From positions 20,015,320-20,079,319 of the forward strand of contig CAXIPT010000002.1 of assembly GCA_964030475.1 (NCBI GenBank): a stretch of DNA of 64,000 nt, written 5' to 3'. The notes under the pieces are model-generated. The model saw nothing but the letters and a program-made list of their open reading frames with translations, had not been told where the DNA came from and searched no databases. This DNA comes from Tethya wilhelma (taxonomy: Eukaryota > Porifera > Demospongiae > Tethyida > Tethyidae). A program made the position numbers and the translations under genes. Positions 1-11,000 of this stretch are shown piece by piece; position 1 is the stretch's first letter, and each line of letters starts with the position of its first letter.

Positions 1-1021
1 GTAATGAGCTACATGTCCTCCGTATACCTCGTACTGCTGTTCTTGGAGATTCATTTCGTGATGATGATGCCTATGGTAAACGTCCATCATGATCAATTGC
101 TGTGAACAATAAATCATTAGTAGTAGAGGTGTGTGAAGAATGGTGGGTGAATAAAACAGTAACGAGAAAACTACAGTATCGTGTTGGTAAACTTGAAGAC
201 AGACATATAAATTGGAGTGGAGGTTTGAAGTATTATTGTGAAGTAGGTTATAAGCCTCGAGTTGCACTGAACAATGACAATATTGTGGTTACTGTTTATG
301 GTAATGGATCTAAAGATACATGCTTCTATCTTGTTGGTTCAATTGAGAACCAAGAAACAATTGAATGGGGAAAAGAGGCCCCATTTGTCAGAGGTTGTCG
401 TCCTGCTGTAGCTATAATTGGAAGTAAGGTAGTCTTAACATACAGTGAAAATGATACTTCCACTAACACCTTTTATCGAGTTGGGGACATCAATTCTGAA
501 ACAAGAACTATCAGTATGAATCCAACTGAAAATGCTAAGAAAATTCCAATTAGTGCTTCACGATTGTCTATTGCTGGTAATACTACAGGTAGAGTAGTCA
601 TATCTTATTGGAATGACAGTGTTACAAGTAACAGTGCAGTTTACTGCATTTCTGGAACTCTAGATAATTATGACATAACATGGCAGGCTGACAAACTTCA
701 AACACTGGTGAAGAATGTAACATGTAAGCACTATCCTCCAATTGTGAGTATCAATGCAGAAGGATATGTTGTAGTAGTCCTCTGCCATAGTGAAAGCTTA
801 TTGTGTCGTGTAGGCTACACATTCTACAACAGTGTTAGTAACAATAGAAATGGTGAGCTGATCATGGAGAAATCCAAAGGGGATGAAGCAAAATACGATA
901 ATGGTTGCTATCCTGCAATTGCTATTGATGACGATAACCGCATAGTTGAGATTCATGAGACTAATGCCCCTGGACAAACTAAGCTCTTCTATCACATTGG
1001 GGAATTGCAATTGTATATATA
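1..1021 (+). pseudogene. 3' part of a type II receptor: cytosolic beta-propeller-like domain with one in-frame stop
   Basis: The frame is open from the window edge to a stop at 1019-1021, except for a TGA at 90-92. It encodes about six repeats of 50-60 residues with the core pattern P-x-V/I-A-x-N...V-V-x-V...Y-x-V-G...I-x-W. The sequence is close to the C-terminal exon of the complete receptor at 31582-36512. There the N-terminal repeat reads RPSIAV; here it reads RPS-stop-SIAV, because six extra bases (TCATGA-like) lie at about 87-92. Everything downstream stays in frame with conserved glycines and tryptophans. The damage may be a recent inactivation, an allele or a base-call error. The ectodomain and membrane exons would lie left of the window. 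Confidence 0.55.
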
Positions 1022-1152
1022 GTGCTTTGTAAATAATTATTTGATTTGTGATGTTATAATGTTTGGTGTAGTATTGAAAAAGTTTGTAATATATTTTTTA
1101 AGTACGTAAGGCTTTTGCTGTGCTTCAAATGTTGATCAATTGTCTAATACTN

Positions 1153-1370
1153 TAACCGCATAGTTGAGATTCATGAGACTAATGCCCCTGGACAAACTAA
1201 GCTCTTCTATCACATTGGGGAATTGCAATTGTATAGTGCTGTGTAAATAATTATTTGATTTGTGATGTTATAATGTTTGGTGTAGTATTGAAAAAGTTTG
1301 TAATATTTTTTTTAAGTACGTAAGGCTTTTGCTGTGCTTCAAATGTTGATCAATTGTCTAATACTTTTCA
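1153..1370 (+). repeat. Near-duplicate of the gene 3' end (copy of about 935-1151)
   Basis: Directly after the N at 1152 the sequence repeats the last codons and 3' flank of the preceding gene. The offset is 218 bases, with small differences such as loss of four bases near the stop, giving TATAGTGCTGTG instead of TATATATAGTGC. Placement at an N suggests two haplotype or contig ends joined in tandem rather than a biological tandem repeat. Confidence 0.7.
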
Positions 1371-1375
1371 CTGTT

Positions 1376-2081
1376 ATTATAACATAACTTTCATATAATT
1401 ATATGCATGCATGCCTAATTTTTAATACCATTGTGGTTTTATATATTTCCTGTATTGTGGTCCTTATAATATGTATATCTTTGTGCTTTAATTTGCTTCT
1501 GTCAGTTTTATAATAATAATAATGTGAGATTATGTTAAACATTATAATACTGACATAGGTCTTACATGTTAGATTTTGCAGTATAAAATTAATTATTAAA
1601 CATTAACATGTTGTAATGCTTGTAGGACACTCACTCCACAATATTATGGTAATAACATGGTAATACGTAACATGAATGTTAAATTAGCTGAGAACAGCCT
1701 TCAAAACAGTGTGATGACAGTGACTATTATCCTGCTGTGTGTATTGATGATAAATGTACTATTGTTATGTAAGATTTATGAGTCAAAGAAGCATTACTAC
1801 CATATTAGACATTTTCATGATTCTTGAAACGGGTGTTTAGAGCTCTTGCTGTACACACTTTAGTAGGTTATTAAAATTTTACTTTTGGCTATAAATAGTA
1901 AATGCATGTGTGTGTTCCTAAGATTCAGTTTTAAACCTTGTTTTTATAATTTAATTTTTGTTCTATATCCTTCCCACCTGTTCTATACCTTTGATATTTA
2001 ATTTAATTTAATTTTGTTATTATTGTTTTGCTTGTTTTGTGTGTGATGTAGCAAAGTCATATGAATCTTAGTGTCCAATTT
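1376..2081. other. AT-rich intergenic stretch with an eroded propeller-repeat relic
   Basis: No intact gene is visible. Positions about 1690-1830 on the plus strand translate piecewise to a decayed final propeller blade (YYPAVCIDDK..IV...YYHI-like), with frame breaks. The same relic with neighbouring sequence recurs at about 12850-12990, so this stretch and 12250-13370 are copies of one duplicated segment that precedes a minus-strand receptor gene end in both places. Confidence 0.5.
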
Positions 2082-4616
2082 CTACAGTTCTACAGGCTGA
2101 TATGATTTGTTTTTGTTCAGAGTATAACTGCCACCAGGTTCACCCAACTCTTCAACCTCTTCATATTGATGTCCTGGTGGTACTGCTGTTAACATTACTG
2201 TGTTATCTTTACTCATGGTAGGTTCTGCTCTAGATGATGGTGGGGTTGATTTACTACCAAGTTTGACACATTTGCCTTTATTCTTTGACAAGAAAATGCC
2301 ACTCAAACTTGTAGCCACAATTCCAGCAGCAAAACAGAGTATTGAAGTGAATAAATTTGATACCAAAATAGCAACATTATTACTGCTTGCGGTACCTATA
2401 TATAATTAAAGAATACTTACAGTTTGTGAAACTTCAGTTTTTGTACATTGTGCATGATTACTATACCATCATCAATTGGTTCCAAACATGGTAGTGTCTC
2501 TCCACTCCAGTGTCCATCTCCTTGACATTCCCTCTGGTTACATTGATGGTTGCCATGGCAATCAGTGTATCCTGGTACTTGGTNATTAGAGTTGCTTCCA
2601 AATTTAAACATGGTAGTGTCTCTCCACTCCAGTGTCCATCTCCTTGGCATTCCCTCTGGTTACATTGATGGTTGCCATGGCAATTACTGTATCCTGGTAC
2701 TTGGTAGTCTCCATTACAGATGTAGTATGCTCTAGACCCAAATGTTGTACCATTGTAACACACCAGACCATTGGGGAGTGGGAGACTGCCAACCGAATCT
2801 GCTGTACACTGGGGGGCTAGAAAATTATCTATACTTGGGTTTGAATGCACAAGCTCCATTGCATCACAAGCTGTATAAAGCACAAATATACATGTAATTT
2901 ATGACATCAAAATTATTGAAGTATTACTTGTGCTAAAGCTGCCATGTACTATAAATCCATAATAGCCCATAATAGCTATTGATGCTGAGTAACAGTACTT
3001 GATTTCATCTTCCAATTGAGGTAAAACAACAATAGCTCGGCCATCTCTATTTGCCTGTACAAGTGAAAGACAAGTTAAGTTTAGGCAACTTGGAAGAACT
3101 CCGTAGCACACTGCACAGGTGGCTGTTTGTTGCTTGGTTAGAAACAGACATTCAATAGTTGCACTTTCTGGTACACTTGTGTTTGCAGTCACATTCACCA
3201 TGTTGTTGTTGAATGTGCCTATTTAAAAGTAATTTTATCCTTTTAAATAATACTATAGTTTACACATAATTATTACTGATATACATACTATAAAGTTTGT
3301 TATGTAAACCATACTTATGTGGTCAGGTGTACAGGTCAGGTGTTCTCCCAATCCAGCTATGTTTTCAGCTGCAACAGAGAGTGTGTAGTGGGAGCCAAAG
3401 AGACTGGTGGAAAGGGTGTATGAACATCTCTCTTCTGAGCACACATCCATTGCTGAGACACTCTTGTTTCCCCTAGACACTGATGTGTCACTGCTTTCAA
3501 ATACAATGTTGTATGATAATACATCTTGACGAATGCCACTTGTGATTTCTATACTGGGATTCTATTATAACACATTGCTGTAATAAGATGCACCACAAAA
3601 ATTTAATATCAGAAACCTACAGATGCAGCTGTCCAGGTGCTTTGTATAGTAATGAGCCTCTTAGTGTACTGATCATATATTGGAATGCTTGAGCAACTTA
3701 AAGGTAATCCAGGAACTACAACAAAAGCAATCAATATGAATTTACAATATCCTTAATTATTATATACCTCGAGGGATAATGATCCAGTTGCTAGTTGTTC
3801 CCATTTGAGAATTACAGTTCTTTGCAAAAACGACAAACCCATATTGGTTCCCTGCTACAAGTCCACTGCATTCATAGTCAGTGTCTGGAGTGAGACATGT
3901 TTCTGATGGACACACACTCCCAGTTGGTGCTATCACACAGTACTCATCAACTGAGTGAGCTTCAGTGAAGGCATTGTTCCACCGTAGAGCGAACTTTATA
4001 CCAGCTTCTACTTTAGTAATATTAGGGGCAACAGGTACTGCTAGTGGAGGAGCTGAAAGCATGGTCAATATTGAAACGAACTTATCTCATTATACATATA
4101 ATTGACATTGTAATGATAATTATATATACCTAGTTTTCTGTAAGTAAGAGTTTTGCTTCCACTGGTACTGGTGCAGGATATCTGATCTCTAAAGCTCAAT
4201 GTAGAAGGATCCACAACAAGTCTAGTTGTTATATTAGCCCTATCTCCAGTAGCATCATTTGAATGAATCACAGAAACAAGCTGAACTTGGATTCCATCAA
4301 CTTCTGTCCTCTGCAGCTGATCAGTTGTAGGATCACTAGCTAATAGTAGAAGTGATAGACCATTTACTCTCCATGTAATCGATAGAGTATTTGTTCCATA
4401 GCATATGAATTCAACTGGTGCTCTCAATGGACACACTCCATTTGGAGCAGAAAATGAACTATTGGTAGTCAGAGAGATAGCTGAATATGAGCTTCTAAAT
4501 GAAACTACAAGTAGTGGGAGAAAATCTAAGTAATCATGGTGAATATTTTACAATCTGGTACACATACATTTTAAAATTACCACAATCAACCAGAAGTTAG
4601 TCCAATCCATCTCCAT
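2082..4616 (-). CDS. Type I receptor: Ig-like/FN3/Cys-rich/Sushi, one TM, tyrosine tail (chimeric in this assembly)
   Basis: Minus-strand exons: 4568-4616 (signal peptide), 4130-4504 (Ig-like), 3768-4052 (FN3-like), 3621-3715 and 3315-3561 (second FN3-like unit), 2928-3218 (Cys-rich module), 2467-2870 (Sushi/CCP) and 2082-2395 (TM and tail). Phases agree across every junction. The Sushi exon contains the N at 2584, where the second half of the CCP domain appears twice. From 2585 to 3075 the DNA is identical to 13742-14232. The likely reading is that 2585-4616 and 2082-2583 come from two different paralogs joined wrongly. The tail ends with YEEV, YTLN and YQPVEL, tyrosine motifs of the YxxPhi kind. 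Predicted cell-surface receptor; ligand unknown. Confidence 0.7.
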
Positions 4617-4775
4617 GAATTAGTGTTGTCCACTTCCTTACTGCGCATGCGTAGAAGTATTATACACTCAATAATAATTTTGACCAGTCACGTGAAGTCT
4701 ACAAAATTGCATGATAATTACATGGACTGAGTAATGTTTATAGGCTATAAATATCCATGCATATGTTTTGTATAC

Positions 4776-7775
4776 TTATGTAACATTAGAGTCTTCATTT
4801 TCATTGTGAGTAGACTGATTGCTATCATCATCACCACACGTTTCATCAATGTCTTCAGACTCTTGGGTGTCATCTGCATATTCCAAATAATTTGGCATGT
4901 CATTTGCATCACTAAGAGTATGACAGCGTGGAGGTTCAGATGACAAGCTGGTTGTATTGCAGGGGGACTTTTGTCTTGAAACATGCCACCGTATTATGAA
5001 GACAATGATTAGCACTGTAACTGTTCCAATGAAAAGTAAAAAAATAAAACAAAAAGAAATTCCAACATCACAATCCGTAGATTTCATTCTGCATTGTTCT
5101 ATACAAAAGAAGAAATAGATAAACGAATCTCAGCTAAACAAGCAGTAGAAACTTTTAAAATACCATTCAAAGTTGACAAACATGGTAGTGTCTCTCCACT
5201 CCAGTGTCCATCTCCTTGGCATTCCCTCTGGTTACATTGATGGTTGCCATGGCAATCACTGTATCCTGGTACTTGGTAGTTCTCATTACAGATGTAATAT
5301 GCTGTTGATCCAAATGATGTGCCATTATAACACACTACACCATTGGGGAGTGGGAGACTGCCCACAGTGGTAGAGTCACATCGAGGGTCCACAATATCAT
5401 TTTGAATAATGTCCAATACATCATGTTGTGCATACATAATTGAGTTCAGAGGCCACTCGTAATGATAACCATACTTGCCAAGATCTTCCACATCACATAC
5501 TGTGTATATAAAAGTGTGACGAATATGGTTACTACACATCATTAACAAACATTGGTGTTCAGCTGGCTGTAAACATGTGGTGATGAACAGGCTTATTTAC
5601 AAACTGTTGTGTATATTGTGTTGTTGTATTTCTTTCCTGTGTTGATAAGTGTTTAGTTGATTACACCTAACTTGTAAATAGTGTTTATTACCTTGTGTGT
5701 CTACCTTGATTTGTGTTACTATGGTTACTAGGTGTTGCTAGGGATTTTGACTATTTAAGTAGCTGTATTTTGTGTAAACTTCAGTGAATATTCCAATGCT
5801 CTATAACTACTAATAACTCTTTAACTGTGAGTGTGACCAACCGGCACTGGGCGAACTTGGATCAGTCGCATGCAACACTAGTGGGTCGTGTTACAAAAGT
5901 TTTGGGGAACCAAAGTTAGATAATAGTTTACTCTATGCAATTGAGATGTTACAATAATTATGTAGAGCAACACTATAAACAAAAACATGAATAATTGTTC
6001 ACATACCTGTACTAAAACTGCCATGAATTACTATCAATGGCAATGTCTGGTTTTCATCACTCTCAGGGGCATCTTTTACAATATCTACACTATAGCAGTA
6101 CTTGCTTTCAGAATTGAGTGTATTTGGCAACTTAATTGTTATATTTGGTGGTATACCATCACCATTATTTGAAACTGGAGGAAGACAAGTCAGATTTTGG
6201 CAATTTGGCCTATCTTTATAGCAGACTTTACAGCTTCCTGCTGAACTCCAGGTCAAACTGCACTCAACAGTTGCATTACTTGGGTTTGTGGCATTAACAG
6301 CCACAATTACAATGTTATTGAAAGTATCTGTGATCAAAGTTATCATGCGTACAGCAAATGCTAACGTAAATGATGCATATAATTTTTCATTATATAGATT
6401 AAACTAAAATTGATCATACGTACTTATGTGGTCAGGTGTACAGGTCAGGTGTTCTCCCAATCCAGCTATGTTTTCAGCTGCAACAGAGAGTGTGTAGTGG
6501 GAGCCAAAGAAACTGGTGGAAAGGGTGTATGTGCATCTCTCTCCTGAGCACACATCCATTGCAGAGACACTCTTGTTTCCATTGAAAATCTGTCTATCAT
6601 TACTATGGCTTTCAAAAAATATGTCATAAAATAGAACATCTTGGTGGGCACCACTTGTGATTTCCATTGTGGGATTCTTAATTTGATTGATAAGAGTAAA
6701 GCAAATGAACATGCAATTGCTGGTAGACTACTAAAATTAATACTTACAGGTGCAGCTGTCCAGGTGTTTTGAATAGCAATGAGCCTGTTGGTGAATCGGT
6801 CATAAACTGGGACACTTGAACACATGGAAGGTTGTCCAGGAACTGGTATATAATTAAATATATCACTATTATAGTTACCAGGCATACTCAGCTGCAGGTA
6901 CATCGATATAGCTAGACTACTAAATTGTTTACCTTGAGGATATATGATTGTTGTTGTGGTGGTTCCAGTTTGATTGCCGCAATTCTTTCCGTACACAACA
7001 AATTCATATTGGTTCCCTGCTACAAGTCCACTGCATTCATAGTCAGTGTCTGGAGTGAGACATGTTGTTTCTAATGGACACACATTCCCAGCTGGTGCTA
7101 TCACACAGTACTCATCAACTGAGTGATTTTCAGTGAAGGCATTGTTCCACTGTAGAGTTAGCTTCACAGAGTTACCAGCTTCTTTGGTGACATTAGGAGC
7201 AACAGGGACTACTGGTGGAGGAGCTATTATTTTTGTTGAAAAAAGAGAATCATCAATCATAGGCAATACCACATTATAATTATTAACTTTCACTGATAGT
7301 TTACCTAGTTTGCTGTAAGTAAGAGTTTTGCTTCCACTGGTACTGGTGCAGGATACCTGATCTCCAAAGCTCAATGCAAAAGGATCCACAACAAGTCTAG
7401 TTGTCATATTGCCCCTATCTCCAGTAGTATCATTTGGAATCACAGAAACAAGCTGAACTTGGATTCCATCAACTCCTGTCCTCTGCAGGTGATCAGTTGT
7501 AGTATCACTAGCTAATATTAAAAGGGATTGACCTTTTATTCTCCATGTAACTGATAAAGTATTTGTTTCATTGCATATGAATTCAACTGGTGCTCTCAAT
7601 GGACACACTCCGGATCCATTTGGAGCAGAAAATGAACTATTTGTAGTCAGAGAGATGGTTGCAGTTGTTGATCTAGCTGTATAAATAGTGATTGGGTTGA
7701 TCGGTGAATTGATTTTAAATTTTACATACCATATTGCCCAAGTATCATCAGCCAGAAGAGAGAAACAGACTTCAT
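4776..7775 (-). CDS. Type I receptor: Ig-like/FN3/Cys-rich/Sushi, one TM, acidic tail
   Basis: Eight exons: 7730-7775, 7305-7676, 6933-7223, 6748-6842, 6424-6676, 6007-6327, 5164-5499 and 4776-5098, giving 678 aa. The start MKSVSLFWLMILGQY is a signal peptide (1-15). Then come an Ig-like domain (16-139), an FN3-like domain with a Cys pair (140-236), a second FN3-like unit over two exons (237-352), a Cys-rich module with a CxVC core (353-459), Sushi (about 495-565, ending LPCL), one TM helix near residue 590 and an acidic tail. The tail carries MPNYLEYADD, matched by MPNFLEYSED in the gene at 22615-25059. The 507-bp intron 5500-6006... contains only unrecognised sequence at about 5541-5990. 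The gene is head-to-head with the gene at 8023, 247 bp away. Function inferred only from architecture. Confidence 0.8.
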
Positions 7776-8022
7776 TGTTAGGGTGTGAGATTCTCACGCA
7801 CACGCATGCGCATTACTAGTAGCTGTAGAAGTCTAGACGTCTAGTCTTGTGATCCGTGCGTTCTCGGTTTTGTCTTGTGTACGTTTTTCATTTGAATACA
7901 CACTGACAGAAAGATAAATAAAAGCATTCGTGTATAAGAAGGGACCTGATATTCTAGAAGTAAGAGCCTGGAGCACTCGAGCCAGCACTATAGAAAGTAT
8001 CAAGTCGACTGAAGAAGAGATC
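7776..8022. promoter_or_regulatory. Short head-to-head intergenic region of two receptor genes
   Basis: Only 247 bp separate the ATG of the minus-strand type I receptor (7775) from the ATG of the plus-strand type II receptor (8023). Both promoters and 5' UTRs must lie here or overlap, so the two genes may be co-expressed. A GCGCATGCGC-like run at 7802-7810 resembles the GCGCATGCGC-type sequences seen near other starts in this window (for example 4643-4652, 22466-22473, 46665-46674). No TATA box is obvious. Confidence 0.45.
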
Positions 8023-11000
8023 ATGAAGGCCACTTGCGTCATGTTAGTGTCCTGCTTCATCATTATTCTGTGCTGTCTAGCAGGTTAGATCTCAAGTTAG
8101 ATTAATGTAGCCTACTTTTAACCTGCGCATATGATCTATGATAAGGGATTGGCAATCTTGATAAATTTTCGTAAGTGAGTTTCTGGTTGGGAATTAGTCA
8201 TTATTAATTATATTCTTGTTCACCAACCCAGTATGCAGATTAAAAATATCAAACTTTAATTCTGCCAGATTATTTCTGCCTGTCTGGCAGAATTAAAGTT
8301 TGATATTTTCAATCTGCATACTGGGTTGGTGAACAAGAATATTGATAAATGTAGCCTACTTTTAGCCTGCCAATGATCTATGATAAGGGATTGGCAATCT
8401 TTTAACTCACAGTTCTTTATTCGTTTTATTTCAATTTTGCAGGTTCAACTGGTCAATTGATTGACTTAACATCCAATGTCAAATTCCGTGATGACTTGTG
8501 TTCTGATCAAATAGTTGAGTTCATCTGTGAGGGAACTGGCCTAGAACTATTACAGTTCCGTTCAACTCAAGTTGATCAGAACAGCACCACCACTATTGCA
8601 GAAGTTCAATACAGTGTAGACATCGATGGTTCTCTAATAACTGATGACCAAAACCAAAACCAAGCTCCTGGATACAATTTCTCCCTACTGGACTTCAGTG
8701 CAAATACTGATCAGAATCCAGTGACTGCTAACTTCACTGCTGTATTGAGTGTCAGTGTAACAGCTCTTGGTGATCTAATAGAATGTTTTCAAGGGCTGAG
8801 ATTGACAAAGAGGATACATACTATTTACACCATGAGACGTGAGTTCAAGTCACTAATTATAAATTAGACTGAAGTAGACTAAGTTGTTGTACTACTATTA
8901 TTTGTATGTCATAATTATTGCTGATAGTGGAGTTTTGATCTAACATGCTGAATTGGGTGTAAATTACAGCATGCTATAAATTTGTTTGTATCAGGTGCCC
9001 CACCAGTTCCACTCTTTGCTACCAACTTCACTAGAGGGTTGGACTCCTCTTTCAGTTTGACCTTCTACTGGAATGAGAGCTTCTCAAGAGCTCATGCTGT
9101 TGAGATGTACTGCATTAGTAGTGATGGTGTGGAGTGTAACACATGTGTCTCTCCCAACACAAGCTTTGTCTGTCCCCAACTAATGCAAGGAGAAGCCACT
9201 TCATTCTCTGTAAGAGCTGTCAACTGTGGAGATCAGCAAGGAGAGAATATGACCTTCACTGTTAACCCACAAGGTGAATTGTTATAATTATACTATATTG
9301 ACTGATGGCAAAATTGTTAACCACTCAATGTGGTGTACATGTGCAACCATCAAGCAATGAATATTTGGGGAGATACCTTGAGCATATCTACACTCATGAA
9401 TGTATACACTATACACAATTGATATGTACATCCAATCCATGACCTCATAATGATGATCAAATAAACACTGAATATAGGTATATAGTACAGAATTATCTGA
9501 TGACTCATTGCATGTACAATTATGAATAGTTTTATCAATGCGTATATATATGAGCTACTGATCACAATGCTGGTATGAATGCATTTATATAGTTCCGGGA
9601 AGGATAAACTCTTGTTCAAGTGTTCCCATCTATAGCAGTGAAGCAGCTGGTGAGCTCATTGGAATAATGAATGCATGGAGTTTAGTGACAGTAAGTCTTA
9701 ATTGTTCTAAATTATTCCATTATCATTGTATTGATTATTAACCTTCAAGTTTTTATTGCAGAGCTCTTCAGTCTTCAACCCAGCTGTATTGAATTACATA
9801 TTGTCCATTAATAATGAGACTACAGTCCCTCAAGAGGAGGTGTGTCTTCCTGCTACCAACCAATGTGAGTATGTGACACCATATCTTTCAGAGACCAGAG
9901 AAGATCAACTCCAGACGATTGCTGTCTCTGTGACTGCTGAGAATGTAGTAGGGAGAGGAGAACCACAACCTTGCTCACCAACTATCAGTAGGTGGAGTCT
10001 TTTTTTTACACTCAATTATTTTATGTAATATATACATACTCAAACAGATCGGACAAACCGTATTCTTGCCACATCTGTGGTTAGAAATGGTAGTGAAACT
10101 GTTGTCCAATGTCAGTTCACCACTCCACCTCAGTCAATGGAAGAGTGTATATTTTGTTATGGAGACATCACTCAGAGCTATGACCAGCAGAATTTTATAT
10201 GTCAACTTTCAACAGTGATCAAATTGCAGAACAATCGAACTGGAACGGCTAGCTTTGAGCTTCCAGATGAGTTTTGCTACCAGATCACAGCCACTGTGAA
10301 TGGCAGCACTATAGCAGTGGTGTCAGGAAGAGTGGAGGCAGGTATGTACATGTATGGTGCTGTTCTGTGGGACCATGGAAACTATCAGTAAAGGTATGAA
10401 TATTCTTAATCCACCCACAGCCTGCCCTGTGTCTGCTCTTGGTGGTGGAGGTGCTGTAGTGAGTCCTCCCTCTGATGAAAGGTGTGTGGCTATCAATGCT
10501 GTTGGGAGTGTTTCCATAGAGAATGGTGTCATCTGCTACAATGGGACATCCACTGGCTCCCTTGCTACCTATCACTGCAACAGTGGCTATCAGTTGAAGG
10601 ATGGAGATGGTCTACAAAGGTGTCAGAGTAACAGCAGCTGGGATGGACAAATACCCACTTGCAGACAAGGTACGTATGTACTGTGCTTCCTCCTGATCAT
10701 GTGGTTCATAGTGTTCACTTGCTTGTTTATTCTTACTCAGAGCCCTGTTTGAATGCTGGCCGAGCATTTTTCGCTATTGCTCTTCTGGTCATCATGATAA
10801 CCATTATAATTGGTTCTTGTGTGATCTTCAAGGACCATTCAAATGTTGCTCAGAGGCTATCAGTATTCACAGCAGCTGTCATCTCTGTGGTCCTCTCATT
10901 GGTGTGTCTACTCCTGGTGATAATATTCTTTGCCTCAATGGAAGCACTTCAACAGAGCCAACCACTTTGTGTCATCAGCAACCTTGTCTCAGTCCTCTCA

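Noticed and set aside
2467..2870. A receptor with one and a half Sushi domains
   Set aside because: The extra half domain is created at the N at 2584 by joining two paralogs; each side alone gives one CCP domain.
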